From: JBGPQJ01 sp963829485
GTDB lineage: Bacteria; Chloroflexota; Anaerolineae; Anaerolineales; Villigracilaceae
Reading direction: 5' to 3'
Assembly: GCA_963829485.1 (NCBI GenBank)
Contig: CAWHIK010000010.1
Span: 186,001-250,000, forward strand
Length of the DNA stretch: 64,000 bases
Position numbers and translations under genes: made by a program
Notes under the pieces: generated by a model
Told to the model about the DNA's origin: nothing
Database searches by the model: none
The model's input: only the letters and a program-made list of their open reading frames with translations
Shown: positions 36,564 to 45,802 of the stretch, one piece after another
How positions within the stretch are numbered: the stretch's first letter is position 1
Layout: each line of letters starts with the position of its first letter

Positions 36564-37028
36564 ATGACCCAGAAAACTGCTGTAATTACTGTCCTTTTGG
36601 TAATTCTGACAGGCGCAGCCATATCCGCCTGCCAGCCTGCCACACCAACCCCGGTCGTGCCTACGCCCACCCCGGCATTGATCGAAGCTGTGTATTATCA
36701 CGATAACAGCGACGGCGGCAGGACCTCCTACGCCTATATCAAATGTTACTTCAATGGACGTGCGACCCACGTGACCATCTCGCTCGACCCGCCCAACACG
36801 GGCACTGCCCTGGAAGTCTACAACGAAATAGCCTTGCACTGGTTGGATTATCCCGCGCCAGACCCGGCTTACAGCGGTACCTATACCTTGAGAGCGCCTG
36901 ATATGAGCCTGGTGCTCATCAGCAACATGGATACCCAGTACTGGAGCGGAATCTACAGCCCGGAGGGGATCACGGTCACCGGGAGTGACGGGATAGAAAA
37001 GGAATACCTGCTGCTGGAACTGCCCTGA
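36564..37028 (+). CDS. Lipoprotein, unknown function
   Basis: A 154-residue exported lipoprotein. Residues 1-22 form a signal peptide ending with a lipobox-like AISAC, followed by a Pro/Thr linker (CQPATPTPVVPTPTPA) and a beta-rich domain. The ATG at 36564 lies seven bases after AGGAGGTGA, a strong site. No family recognised. It is divergent from the GNAT gene, so both promoters lie in about 105 bases. Confidence 0.7.
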   Translation: MTQKTAVITVLLVILTGAAISACQPATPTPVVPTPTPALIEAVYYHDNSDGGRTSYAYIKCYFNGRATHVTISLDPPNTGTALEVYNEIALHWLDYPAPDPAYSGTYTLRAPDMSLVLISNMDTQYWSGIYSPEGITVTGSDGIEKEYLLLELP

Positions 37029-37120
37029 AGAGTGTAGGACCGGTTTGAGGCCGCTGGAAGAAAGAAAGGGGAGGTGGAAATTGAGGGGAGGCAATTCACC
37101 ATCCAGAAAAGGGACCGACT

Positions 37121-37696
37121 ATGAGAAAAAAAGTGCTCCTTTCGATTAGCCTGACCACTCTGATACTTCTTTTCCTGCCGGGGCAAATTTCCCATGCTAC
37201 TCCCTCTCCGCCTTATGTCCTGGTCAATGAAACCACCCGGGAATGTTACATTGCCATTCTGAGTGATGAATGTTCCTGGTGCGACCCGCCGCAAGGTTGG
37301 AAAGTTCTGAACTGGGATGAGCGATCGTGTCCCCCTGGTTATAAAGAAATCGATCATCTCGATTTAAGCTGCACGCACAAAAAAGACGAGTTCTGTTGTC
37401 AAACGTTATCGAACTATGGCAATTGCGATGACATGATCGTCAATGCGACTCAAGAAGCCTGCGCTTTTGTGGAGGATATCAATGCCTGCATTCTGCCCGA
37501 GGGCTGGAGCAAACGTCCGGATGATGTCCTTGAAAGAAATTGGTCCTGTAACACCGAATTCCAATGGGTGGAGGATGTGACCTGCCTGACTGCAAAGCCG
37601 CTCGTGAGCGAGGATGTCGCCACAGTAGGGGTGGGAATGGTTTTAATCGGTGGCGGGTTGCTGGCCTGGTTGGTGAGAAAGCGAGTCAAATCCTAG
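37121..37696 (+). CDS. Exported cysteine-rich protein with C-terminal membrane anchor
   Basis: A 191-residue protein with an N-terminal signal peptide (MRKKVLLSISLTTLILLF, cleavage likely after SHA near residue 26), an extracellular domain with more than ten cysteines (CSWCDPPQG, CCQTL), and one membrane helix near residue 170 followed by RKRVKS. The Cys count suggests disulphide bonds outside the membrane. No family recognised. Confidence 0.65.
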   Translation: MRKKVLLSISLTTLILLFLPGQISHATPSPPYVLVNETTRECYIAILSDECSWCDPPQGWKVLNWDERSCPPGYKEIDHLDLSCTHKKDEFCCQTLSNYGNCDDMIVNATQEACAFVEDINACILPEGWSKRPDDVLERNWSCNTEFQWVEDVTCLTAKPLVSEDVATVGVGMVLIGGGLLAWLVRKRVKS

Positions 37697-37718
37697 TGAG
37701 TTCCTGGTGTTTTGGCAA

Positions 37719-37751
37719 AAATCCCGCCCATGATCTTGCAGGGCGGGATTT
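37719..37751. terminator. Bidirectional terminator between convergent genes
   Basis: AAATCCCGCCC (37719-37729) pairs with GGGCGGGATTT (37741-37751). T-rich tails follow on both strands. It separates the exported Cys-rich gene and the kinase gene. Confidence 0.85.
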
Positions 37752-37760
37752 ACGTTTCTT

Positions 37761-39374
37761 TTACGGCAGATCGATGCAGTTGCCGCTTTCGGCGATGACC
37801 GAGTGATTGGCGTTTGCCACCAGCGCGCACATCTGAGTGGCGTTCGCGGGTCGGTTGCTGACCTTGTACTCTGTAAAGGGTCGCGGACCGCCGTACAATT
37901 TCCATGGTCCTGATCCGGGCATGCCAGCTTGTTCGGACGGCACGGTGTTGAAGAAGAAGTGGACGTGCTGCCCCGGGAGTTTTTCGGTGTATCCGAAGGT
38001 CTCGTACTCGACCACATACTCGTTGCTGGCATTGACGGTGATACCGTTTATCCGCACGTAGAGCGGCGGGAAAGTTGGGGTGACGGACGGTTCGGGCGTA
38101 GGGATATCCGTCGGTGGTAACGTGGCTGTCGATTCGGCTGCGATGGTTGGAACAGGGAACTGCGTCAGACCGGTTTCGACCGTTTGCGCAGCAGAGGTGG
38201 ATACGTCATCCACGTCCACCGTGGGGGTGGCGGAATTCGGGAAGATCTGGTCCGAGAGCATGTAAGCCCCGCCGCCCCCGACGACAACCACAGCGCACAG
38301 AAATAATACCGCGACGACTCCAACGATCCATAATTTTGAGCCGGGTTTTTTCTTTGGCGCGGCGGGTGGCGGGGGCGGAGTATATCCCGTCCGGGGCGGG
38401 GAAGGCGGTTTGGCGGGTATGGCTGATTCGTACTGCGTGGGGAGGTTTCCTGCGCTTTCGGGTTTAGGAGCGGACAGGGTGCTTGCTGCAGCAACAGCAG
38501 AGACGGGGGCGGTGATGGTACGACTCTCCTGCGCGGACAGCACGCCCTTGAGCGCGGCGGCAAACTCCGCAGCGGATCGGAACCGGTCCTCGCGATTTTT
38601 ACTCATGGCTTTGACCAGCACATCGACAAGCGCCTGGGGGACCTCCGCCCGCAGGCTGCGCGGATCAGGCACCGGGTCGTTGAGGTGCATCATCATCAGC
38701 GTCATCGCCGAGTTAGCCATGAACGGTGTACGCCCGCTGAGCATTTCGTAGAGGGTGACGCCCAGGGAGTAGATGTCGGCGCGCGCGTCGGGCACTTCGG
38801 CGCGGATGACCTCGGGCGACATGTAACGTGCCGTCCCCACCACCGCCCCGGTGGCGGTGTGGCTGTCACCGCCGACGATCTTGACGATGCCGAAATCCAT
38901 CAGGATAGCCTGGTTGTGTATGTCGAGCATGATGTTGGCGGGCTTGATGTCGCGGTGCACCATGCCGCGCTGGTGGGCGTACCCGAGCGCGTCGCAAATG
39001 TTGATCGTGTAATGGATGGATTCTTCGATGGTGAGCAGGCGTTTGTCGTCGCTCAGGCGTTTAAGGCGGTCCTGCAGCGTCTCGCCGGGGAGGAATTCCA
39101 ACACCATGTAATAGGTGCCTTCGTCCGCGTTGAAATCGAAGACCTGCACGATGTTGGGATGGCGAAGCGAGGCCACGGCGGCGGCCTCCTCCTCGAAGCG
39201 TTTGATGAACTGGGTGTCACCCGACAGGTGCGAATGGATGAGTTTGATGGCGACGACGCGTTTGAGGTTGGGGTCGGTGGCTTTATAGACCGCCGACATG
39301 CCGCCCTGACCGAGCAGGGCATCGATGCGGTAGCGTCCACTGAGTGTACGTCCGATCCAGGATGGTTGTGACAT
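37761..39374 (-). CDS. Membrane Ser/Thr protein kinase (PknB-like)
   Basis: A 537-residue Hanks-type kinase. The catalytic domain (about 12-275) has GQGGMSAVY, the ATP lysine in VAIKLI, HRDIKPANIML, DFGIVK and the ARYMSPE activation segment. A Pro-rich juxtamembrane region (about 310-345) leads to one membrane helix (about 348-372) and an extracellular domain (about 435-537) with no PASTA repeats. The external domain is Thr/Pro-rich, then a beta-like fold containing YVRINGITVNASNEYVVEYE. It probably senses an external signal; the ligand is unknown. The YjbQ gene starts divergently 172 bases away. Confidence 0.92.
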   Translation of the reverse strand: MSQPSWIGRTLSGRYRIDALLGQGGMSAVYKATDPNLKRVVAIKLIHSHLSGDTQFIKRFEEEAAAVASLRHPNIVQVFDFNADEGTYYMVLEFLPGETLQDRLKRLSDDKRLLTIEESIHYTINICDALGYAHQRGMVHRDIKPANIMLDIHNQAILMDFGIVKIVGGDSHTATGAVVGTARYMSPEVIRAEVPDARADIYSLGVTLYEMLSGRTPFMANSAMTLMMMHLNDPVPDPRSLRAEVPQALVDVLVKAMSKNREDRFRSAAEFAAALKGVLSAQESRTITAPVSAVAAASTLSAPKPESAGNLPTQYESAIPAKPPSPPRTGYTPPPPPAAPKKKPGSKLWIVGVVAVLFLCAVVVVGGGGAYMLSDQIFPNSATPTVDVDDVSTSAAQTVETGLTQFPVPTIAAESTATLPPTDIPTPEPSVTPTFPPLYVRINGITVNASNEYVVEYETFGYTEKLPGQHVHFFFNTVPSEQAGMPGSGPWKLYGGPRPFTEYKVSNRPANATQMCALVANANHSVIAESGNCIDLP

Positions 39375-39545
39375 GGTATTCTGGCCGCTTTTCTAATTAG
39401 GATTGACTTGGATGAATACGATAGCGATTATCCAATTATACCAGCCGGTTAGCGCTTTTCTGATGCTGAAAATCACTGATTGACAGTTGTTGTACAATGT
39501 TATTGTATTTGTTATGAAAATCACGTACTTTTTTTCTGAGGTCGA

Positions 39546-39965
39546 ATGAAGTCTTTTCGCAAAGAACTCTGGCTCGAAATCCCCAATCGGCGCGGGTTTG
39601 TGAACATCACCCCTCAGGTGCAGGAATGCCTGCGCGAGAGCGGTATCAAGGAAGGCCTGTGCCTGGTCAATGCCATGCACATCACCGCCTCGGTCTTTAT
39701 CAACGACGACGAGTCCGGACTGCATCATGACTACGAAGCCTGGCTGGAGAAGCTTGCCCCGCACGAACCCATCAGCTCCTACTGGCACAACCGCACGGGC
39801 GAGGACAACGCCGACGCGCACATGAAACGTCAGGTCATGGGGCGGGAAGTGGTGGTCGCCGTGACCGAGGGCAGGCTGGATTTCGGTCCCTGGGAGCAGA
39901 TCTTTTACGGCGAGTTTGACGGACGCCGGCGGAAGCGCGTGCTGGTCAAGCTGGTCGGAGAATAA
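39546..39965 (+). CDS. YjbQ/UPF0047 family protein
   Basis: A 139-residue protein with the family signatures MHITASVFINDDESGL, NADAHMKRQVMG and the C-terminal GPWEQIFYGEFDGRRRKRV. Some members have weak thiamine phosphate synthase activity in vitro; the physiological role is unsettled. The start follows GAGGT. Length is typical. Confidence 0.88.
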   Translation: MKSFRKELWLEIPNRRGFVNITPQVQECLRESGIKEGLCLVNAMHITASVFINDDESGLHHDYEAWLEKLAPHEPISSYWHNRTGEDNADAHMKRQVMGREVVVAVTEGRLDFGPWEQIFYGEFDGRRRKRVLVKLVGE

Positions 39966-40005
39966 CAGAGAAGTCGATTCGGATCATTCAGAAAGGAGAC
40001 TGCTT

Positions 40006-40270
40006 ATGAAATCAAGAGTATCGATCGGAAGAATTTGAGTTTGATGGGGATGCACTAATCTCCAAGGTCAAGGAGTTGTTGCACGAGGGAAATATCCGTC
40101 GGGTCATCATCAAGAACGAGGAGGGCAGGACGCTCATCGACATTCCTCTTTCGATAAGCGTGGTTGGAGTCCTTCTTGCCCCGCAGCTGGCGGCTATTGG
40201 TGCGATCGCTGCCCTGGTCACGCGTGGGACCATCGTTATTGAAAGAACAGAACCGCCGGTCGGAAAATAG
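40006..40270 (+). CDS. DUF4342 domain protein, frameshifted at its start
   Basis: Small protein of about 87 residues. The ATG at 40006, after AAAGGAGA, opens MKSR and would stop at once; one base shifted, the frame reads EYRSEEFEFDGDALISKVKE followed by GNIRRVIIKNEEGRTLIDIP and a hydrophobic helix, the pattern of DUF4342. It lies 29 bases before the first ABC ATPase and may belong to that operon. Function unknown. Confidence 0.65.
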
Positions 40271-40299
40271 TCTCACGTGTGAATTAGAAAGGAGGAAGG

Positions 40300-41268
40300 A
40301 TGTTGCAGGAAAACTCTCCCACTGTCATTTCCACCCGCGGGCTCAGCAAGACTTTCAAAAATGTCGCCGCGCTCAAACCCCTGAACTTGGACGTTCACCA
40401 AAACTCGATCTATGGCTTCCTGGGTCCCAACGGGGCAGGGAAAACCACGACCATTAAATTGTTGCTCGGCCTCACACGTCCCACGGCAGGAAGCGCCTCC
40501 GTCTTTGGGATGGACGTGGCAAAACAAAGTGTGGACATCCGCGCCCGCATCGGCTACCTCCCGCAGGAACCGCGCTTCTACGAGCACATGTCCGCCCGGG
40601 AAACGTTGCGTTTTGTTGCGAAGTTCTTCTTCAAGGGACCAAAAAAGACCATTGAGGCCCGGATCGATGAGATGCTCGACCTGGTGGACCTCACCGAAAA
40701 GGCCGACCGGCCGATGAAGACCTTCTCCGGCGGCGAGAAGCAGCGTCTGGGGATCGCACAGGCTCAGATCAATTACCCCGACCTGTTGATTCTCGACGAG
40801 CCGGCGGCGTCCCTCGACCCGATCGGGCGGCGCGATGTGCTGGAGGTGATGTCCAAATTACGCAAGTACACCACCGTGTTCTACTCCACGCATATCCTGG
40901 ATGATGTCCAGAAGGTGAGCGACACCGTCGCCATCCTGAACAAGGGCGTGTTGGTAGCCGAAGGGCCGATCGATGAACTGCTGGCCGGCAGCGAAGGTAT
41001 CACCTACCTGGTCCACTTGAAGGGGGACGCGGACACGGCAGTCAGCCTGGTGAAATCGCAGCCCTGGGTTAGCGGGATCAAGACCGGCGCGCACGGGGAC
41101 GAAACCACCCTGCAAGTCAGTGTGACCGACCCGGCTGCGGCTGAGGCGCAGCTTCTCAAGCTGCTGGTCAACAGCTCCGTGGTGGTGACCGAATTCCGGC
41201 TCAAGCAATATGAGCTGGAGGATATTTTCATGCAGGTGGTCGAAGGAGGTCAGGATGTCCGGAAATAG
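40300..41268 (+). CDS. ABC transporter ATP-binding protein 1
   Basis: A 322-residue ATPase of the ABC-2/DRA group. Walker A GPNGAGKTTT (about 43-52), Q-loop LPQEPRFYEH, signature FSGGEKQRLG, Walker B LLILDEPAASLDPIG and the switch His in YSTHIL. A C-terminal domain of about 90 residues follows, as in drug/bacteriocin exporters. Its end overlaps the start of the permease gene by 14 bases, so they form one transporter. Confidence 0.9.
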   Translation: MLQENSPTVISTRGLSKTFKNVAALKPLNLDVHQNSIYGFLGPNGAGKTTTIKLLLGLTRPTAGSASVFGMDVAKQSVDIRARIGYLPQEPRFYEHMSARETLRFVAKFFFKGPKKTIEARIDEMLDLVDLTEKADRPMKTFSGGEKQRLGIAQAQINYPDLLILDEPAASLDPIGRRDVLEVMSKLRKYTTVFYSTHILDDVQKVSDTVAILNKGVLVAEGPIDELLAGSEGITYLVHLKGDADTAVSLVKSQPWVSGIKTGAHGDETTLQVSVTDPAAAEAQLLKLLVNSSVVVTEFRLKQYELEDIFMQVVEGGQDVRK

Positions 41269-42046
41269 CGAATTACTCCTGGTCACTGAAAAAGGCTGGC
41301 GCCGCGGGTTGAATAACCTGCTGGACAACGAGTTCGCCGGCTGGTTCAAAACCAAAATGTGGTGGATCCAGTGCATCATCTGGGTGAGCATCACCGGTTT
41401 CATGCTGGCAGGGGTAATGTTCAGCGCACCAGACTTCGACATCAAGGAAGGGATGATGCTTTTCTCGATTTTCATGGGCTTGTTCCCGGCCATCGGAGTG
41501 GTCATCATCATGCAGGATGCCCTGGTGGGGGAAAAGTCGGAAGGGACGATCGCCTGGATACTCTCCAAGCCGGCTTCGCGCCCTTCGGTCATCCTATCCA
41601 AGGTAACCGCAAACAGCGTGGGCGTGCTGGTGACGATGGTATTGGTCCCCGGCTTATTTGCCTACGGATTGTTTTGTTATTACACAAAGACAATGTTGGA
41701 CCCGCTGCCATTCCTGTCGGCTTTTGGTGTTGTCTTCATCAGCCACCTCTTCTACCTGACCCTGACTCTCATGCTGGGTGCGTTCTTCAGCGGACGTGGT
41801 CCGGTCATCGGACTCGGCCTCGGGCTGTTGTTCCTTCAGCAGTACTTGATCGCGGCTGTCCCGGCGCTGGGTTATGTGCTGCCTTGGAATCTGGTCATCC
41901 CGGTCAACGATAATGCAATGGCGATAGTCCCTACCTTGCTGCGAGGAGAACCGGTGACTTCCTTCCTGCCGGTTGCCTTAGTATTTCTTGAGAGTATCTT
42001 ATTCGTAGCCATCAGCCTGTGGCGTTTCAACAAGGAGGAGTTTTAG
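41255..42046 (+). CDS. ABC-2 type permease 1
   Basis: A 263-residue membrane protein with six hydrophobic helices, pairing with the ATPase just upstream. The start at 41255 follows GGAGGT and overlaps the ATPase gene. The loop LVGEKSEGTIAWILSKPASR between helices 2 and 3 is typical of ABC-2 permeases. Export substrate unknown. Confidence 0.8.
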   Translation: MSGNSELLLVTEKGWRRGLNNLLDNEFAGWFKTKMWWIQCIIWVSITGFMLAGVMFSAPDFDIKEGMMLFSIFMGLFPAIGVVIIMQDALVGEKSEGTIAWILSKPASRPSVILSKVTANSVGVLVTMVLVPGLFAYGLFCYYTKTMLDPLPFLSAFGVVFISHLFYLTLTLMLGAFFSGRGPVIGLGLGLLFLQQYLIAAVPALGYVLPWNLVIPVNDNAMAIVPTLLRGEPVTSFLPVALVFLESILFVAISLWRFNKEEF

Positions 42047-42071
42047 CGGGTGGTTGTCGAAAGAAAACTAA

Positions 42072-42998
42072 ATGAATACCGCCATCGAAACCAATGACCT
42101 GACGAAGAAATTCGGCGACGTCACTGCCGTCGACCACTTATCCTTGCGCGTTGCGAAGGGGGAGATCTACGCCTTTCTTGGCCTCAATGGCGCTGGCAAG
42201 ACGACCACCATCCGCATGCTGCTCGGGATGATCAAGCCCACCTCCGGCGAAGCGTATGTGCTGGGGGCGGGAATCCGGTCCGGGGAGAAAAAGCCGTGGA
42301 ATTCGGTGGGCTATCTTGTCGAATCGGCTGATTCGTATCCCGAGCTTACCGTTCGCGAAAATTTGGAAGCAATCCGGCGGCTTCGTCCCGGCACATCCTC
42401 ACATGCGGTAGGTGATGCGATCGAAAGGCTGGGTTTGCATCCTTACATGGACCGGCGCGCCGGTACGCTGTCCCATGGCAATAAACAGCGCCTGGGGCTG
42501 GCGAGGGCCATGCTGCATCATCCGCAGCTGCTCATCCTGGACGAGCCGGCGACCGGCCTCGACCCGGCAGGGATCGTGGAGATACGCAACCTGTTGACAG
42601 AACTGGTCCGGGAGGAAGGGGTTACCGTTTTTATGTCCAGCCATATCCTGGCTGAAGTATCGCGTTTGGCGGAACGGATCGGCATCATTCACCAGGGACG
42701 GTTGGTTCGGGAACTCGACATGGGTGAACTTGAGAAGGAGCGCCGCCGCCGTCTGCTCATCCGCGCAAAGGATATTCAGGCGGCATGTGATGTGCTTGCC
42801 GCTGCTGGAATATCTGCATCCATCTCTTCTGACGAAGTGATCGAGGCGAAAGAGACCTTTGCGATCGAGCATCCCGATGAAATTGCGACCCGGCTGGTCA
42901 ATGCCGGTCATGCGCCTACCATGCTCATTGTCGATGAAGAAGACCTGGAACACTATTTCCTGCGGCTCATCGGCATGGAGGAAGGAGGCGCGGGATGA
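42072..42998 (+). CDS. ABC transporter ATP-binding protein 2 (BcrA-like)
   Basis: A 308-residue ATPase. Walker A GLNGAGKTTT (about 37-46), Q-loop LVESADSYPELT, signature LSHGNKQRLG, Walker B LLILDEPATGLDPAG and SSHIL. The Q-loop with a Glu in place of Gln is common in the BcrA/lantibiotic-immunity branch. It overlaps the following permease start by four bases (ATGA), giving a second complete exporter right behind the first. Confidence 0.9.
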   Translation: MNTAIETNDLTKKFGDVTAVDHLSLRVAKGEIYAFLGLNGAGKTTTIRMLLGMIKPTSGEAYVLGAGIRSGEKKPWNSVGYLVESADSYPELTVRENLEAIRRLRPGTSSHAVGDAIERLGLHPYMDRRAGTLSHGNKQRLGLARAMLHHPQLLILDEPATGLDPAGIVEIRNLLTELVREEGVTVFMSSHILAEVSRLAERIGIIHQGRLVRELDMGELEKERRRRLLIRAKDIQAACDVLAAAGISASISSDEVIEAKETFAIEHPDEIATRLVNAGHAPTMLIVDEEDLEHYFLRLIGMEEGGAG

Positions 42999-43768
42999 AA
43001 AATATTTCTCAAGCCATTTGGGTTGAAACCCTTAAAGCCCGCCGTTCCCGCCTGCCCTTGTTTACTGTCCTGGGATTTGCATTGTTCCCGCTCGGAGGTG
43101 GATTTTTCATGATCATCTTGAAGGATCCCGAATTTGCGCGCAAGGTGGGGTTGATCGGCGCCAAAGCCCAGCTCACCATGGGAGCGGCTGATTGGCCAAC
43201 CTACTTGAACTTCCTGGCGTTGGGGACCGCGGTGGGCGGGCTCGTGCTGTTCACTCTGATCGGCAGCTGGGTGTTTGGCCGGGAGTACTCGGACCGCACG
43301 GTAAAGGACCTGCTCGCGCTCCCAACGTCCCGCTCGGACATTGTGCTGGCGAAGTTCGCACTCATTGCGTTGTGGTCGGTGATTCTGATCGTGATGATCT
43401 ATCCGCTTGCTCTGATTGTCGGTGAATTGGTTGGCTTGCCGCCTGTTCCTTCACAGGTGCTCGTTCAGGGAGGAATCACACTGGCGGTCACAGCCCTCCT
43501 CACCATCGCCCTGGTCACTCCGATCATTTTCTTTGCCAGCTTCGGGCATGGCTACCTGGCGCCGATGGGCGTGATGTTCCTTGCGGTCGCGTTGGCGCAG
43601 GTGCTGGCCATTATCGGTTATGGAGAATTCTTCCCCTGGTCGATTCCCGGCGTGTACGCCCAAGGCGGGGAGTTGGGCGCTGTCAGCCTCGTGATTGTTT
43701 TCCTGACTTGTGCAGCTGGAATTACAGGCACACTTCTCTGGTGGGAGTTTGCAGACCAGACACATTAG
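42995..43768 (+). CDS. ABC-2 type permease 2
   Basis: A 257-residue, six-helix permease coupled by ATGA to the second ATPase. The segment VFGREYSDRTVKDLLALPTSRS is the usual cytoplasmic loop of ABC-2 exporters of the BcrB/NatB type. Substrate unknown; antimicrobial peptide or drug export is typical of the branch. Confidence 0.82.
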   Translation: MKNISQAIWVETLKARRSRLPLFTVLGFALFPLGGGFFMIILKDPEFARKVGLIGAKAQLTMGAADWPTYLNFLALGTAVGGLVLFTLIGSWVFGREYSDRTVKDLLALPTSRSDIVLAKFALIALWSVILIVMIYPLALIVGELVGLPPVPSQVLVQGGITLAVTALLTIALVTPIIFFASFGHGYLAPMGVMFLAVALAQVLAIIGYGEFFPWSIPGVYAQGGELGAVSLVIVFLTCAAGITGTLLWWEFADQTH

Positions 43769-43859
43769 ACGTGTTGGTTGGCCATTGGGAGGACGGATAA
43801 GGGCACCCTGTATTCATGGCAGCGCAGCCATATCATTCGAAATTACACATTTTCCTGCG

Positions 43860-43868
43860 TGGTATAAT
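43860..43868 (+). promoter_or_regulatory. Candidate extended -10 promoter of yebC
   Basis: TGGTATAAT, an extended -10, 62 bases upstream of the YebC start, which is preceded by GGAG. No strong -35. Confidence 0.4.
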
Positions 43869-43930
43869 TCACAGGCTAAATTCAAAAATCCCCACATAAG
43901 TGGCATTATTTATAGAAGGAGCAAGGAACT

Positions 43931-44689
43931 ATGTCTGGACACAGCCATTGGGACACCATTCGCCGGAAGAAAGGCGCGGCAGACGCCAAGAGAGGGGCGG
44001 CTTTTACGAGTCTGGCGCGCGATATCGTGATGGCCGCGCGCATCGGAGGCGGGGGCGATCCTGATAACAATTTCCGCCTGGCGTTGGCCATTGAAAAAGC
44101 CCGCGCGGCGAACATGCCCAAGGACAATATCGAGCGTTCCATCAAACGCGGCACAGGCGAGGATAAGGATGCCGCTGCGTTCGAAGAGGTTACGCTGGAA
44201 GGGTACGGCCCGCACGGGTCAGCGTTCATGGTCGAATGTCTCACGGATAACCGCAACCGCACGGTCGCGGATGTGCGCCATGCTTTCAGCAAGGTCGGCG
44301 GCAACATGGCGGAAGCCGGCGCGGTCGGCTGGCAGTTCGACCGGAAATCCTATTTTGCCTTCCCTAAAAGCGCATTATCCTACGACAAAGCCTTTGAGCT
44401 GGCGATCGATGCAGGAGCGGACGATGTCCAGGAAGACGGCGAAAATGTCGAGATTATCGGCCCGGTGGAATCCTTCAAGACCATCAGCGATGCCCTGAAG
44501 GCTGCCAAGGTTCTCCCCGACGAAGGGGGACTGCGGATGATCGCCAAGCAGGACCTCGAACTTGGCGTGCAGGATACTCTCCAGGTGCTGCGGGCTGTTG
44601 AAACCATTGAAGACCTGGACGATGTGCAACACGTCTATCACAACTTGAAGATTTCCGAAGAAGCTCTCGCGGCGCTGGAAGCCGAATAA
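43931..44689 (+). CDS. yebC: YebC/PmpR family protein
   Basis: A 252-residue TACO1-family protein. It opens with MSGHSHWDTIRRKKGAADAK (the family start is SGHSKW, here H-W) and has ARIGGGGDPDNNFRL, AKAAN-like AARAANMPKDNIERSIKRG, and EGYGPHGSAFMVECLTDNRNRT. Members act as transcription regulators or help ribosomes through poly-proline stretches. It is typically next to ruvC and ruvA, as here. Confidence 0.93.
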   Translation: MSGHSHWDTIRRKKGAADAKRGAAFTSLARDIVMAARIGGGGDPDNNFRLALAIEKARAANMPKDNIERSIKRGTGEDKDAAAFEEVTLEGYGPHGSAFMVECLTDNRNRTVADVRHAFSKVGGNMAEAGAVGWQFDRKSYFAFPKSALSYDKAFELAIDAGADDVQEDGENVEIIGPVESFKTISDALKAAKVLPDEGGLRMIAKQDLELGVQDTLQVLRAVETIEDLDDVQHVYHNLKISEEALAALEAE

Positions 44690-44694
44690 ACCTT

Positions 44695-44727
44695 CAGGGG
44701 CGACCAGCCGGTCGCCCCTGCTTTTTT
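44695..44727 (+). terminator. Rho-independent terminator between yebC and ruvC
   Basis: Ten-base arms CAGGGGCGAC (44695-44704) and GTCGCCCCTG (44711-44720), followed by CTTTTTT. It lies six bases past the YebC stop and only 12 bases before the ruvC start, so it may attenuate rather than separate the two genes. Confidence 0.85.
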
Positions 44728-44738
44728 AGGAATAAGAA

Positions 44739-45219
44739 ATGACCCTCGTCCTTGGCATTGACCCCGGAACAGCCACCACCGGCTTCGGACTTGGTGCGCG
44801 AACGGGATGACGGCAGCCTGGAACTGGTGGAGTTCGGCATCATCTCCACGCCCAAGGAAGAAGCTGCCCACCATCGGCTCGTCCAGCTTTACGACGAGAT
44901 GAAAAAGATCATCAAGCGCCACAAACCGGACTCGGTGGGGGTGGAGAAGCTCTTCTTCCAGCGCAACATCAGCACGGCCATCGCGGTCGGTCAGGCGCGG
45001 GGTGTGGTGATGCTCGCCATCGCGCAGGCCAATCTCGACGTGGCGGAGTACACTCCCAACGAGGTCAAGCAGGCGGTGGCCGGCTACGGCTCCGCGGATA
45101 AAAAACAGGTGCAGGAGATGGTGCGCGTCCTGCTCTCCATGCCTTCCATTCCGAAACCCGATGACGCGGCCGATGCACTGGCCATAGCCATCACACACAT
45201 TCATACAAGGCGGTATTGA
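44739..45219 (+). CDS. ruvC: Holliday junction resolvase RuvC, frameshifted
   Basis: Structure-specific endonuclease that cuts Holliday junctions with RuvAB. The ATG at 44739 starts MTLVLGIDPGTATTGFGL, with the first catalytic Asp; near 44795 the frame changes and continues with RERDDGSLELVEFGIISTP, VGVEKLFFQRN (second acidic residue) and PDDAADALAIAITH (the last two). Full length about 160 residues. ruvA begins two bases after the stop. Confidence 0.9.
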
Positions 45220-45220
45220 T

Positions 45221-45799
45221 ATGATCGCATCCCTGCGCGGTGAAATTACTCAAGTTGAAGACAATGCGGTGGTCATCGAGGTTGGCGGAGTCGGCATGCG
45301 TGTGTTCATCCCGGCGCCGCTGCGCGACAAGCTCAAGCCCGGTGAAGTCGTGCTACTCAATACGCACCTCGTCGTCCGTGAAGATGCCCTGACCCTGTAT
45401 GGATTTGAAACCGCGGCGGACCGCGCGCTCTTCCTGCTGCTGCTCGGCGTGGACGGGGTCGGACCGAAGGTGGCGCTCTCGGTACTCTCCACCCTCAGCG
45501 TGGATGCCGTGCAACGGGCAGTTTTCAATGATCAGGACGACGTGTTCAGCCGCGTCCCCGGCGTGGGGAAAAAGACCGCACAAAAGATCGTGCTTCATCT
45601 AAAAGACCGCATGAAACCCCTTGGCGGATTGGAGAAAATTGCGACGATGTCCGATGCCGACGCGGAGGTGCTGGCAGCTCTGACCGCACTCGGTTACTCG
45701 GTCATCGAAGCGCAGACCGCCATCCAGTCCATCCCCAAGGATGCCCCGGATGATGTGGAAGAACGCCTGCGCATTGCATTGGGGTACTTCACAGGATAG
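45221..45799 (+). CDS. ruvA: Holliday junction branch migration protein RuvA
   Basis: A 192-residue DNA-binding subunit. An OB-fold N-terminus (MIASLRGEITQVEDNAVVIE), two helix-hairpin-helix motifs (LLGVDGVGPKVALSVLS, VPGVGKKTAQKIVLHLKD) and a C-terminal RuvB-contact domain (AALTALGYSVIEAQTAI). It is immediately after ruvC. ruvB is not in the window. Confidence 0.95.
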   Translation: MIASLRGEITQVEDNAVVIEVGGVGMRVFIPAPLRDKLKPGEVVLLNTHLVVREDALTLYGFETAADRALFLLLLGVDGVGPKVALSVLSTLSVDAVQRAVFNDQDDVFSRVPGVGKKTAQKIVLHLKDRMKPLGGLEKIATMSDADAEVLAALTALGYSVIEAQTAIQSIPKDAPDDVEERLRIALGYFTG

Positions 45800-45802
45800 A
45801 AC

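Noticed and set aside
40006..40270. Treating DUF4342, ruvC, fabI and similar as true pseudogenes
   Set aside because: The same single-base pattern occurs across many unrelated and essential genes, which fits sequence error better than decay.
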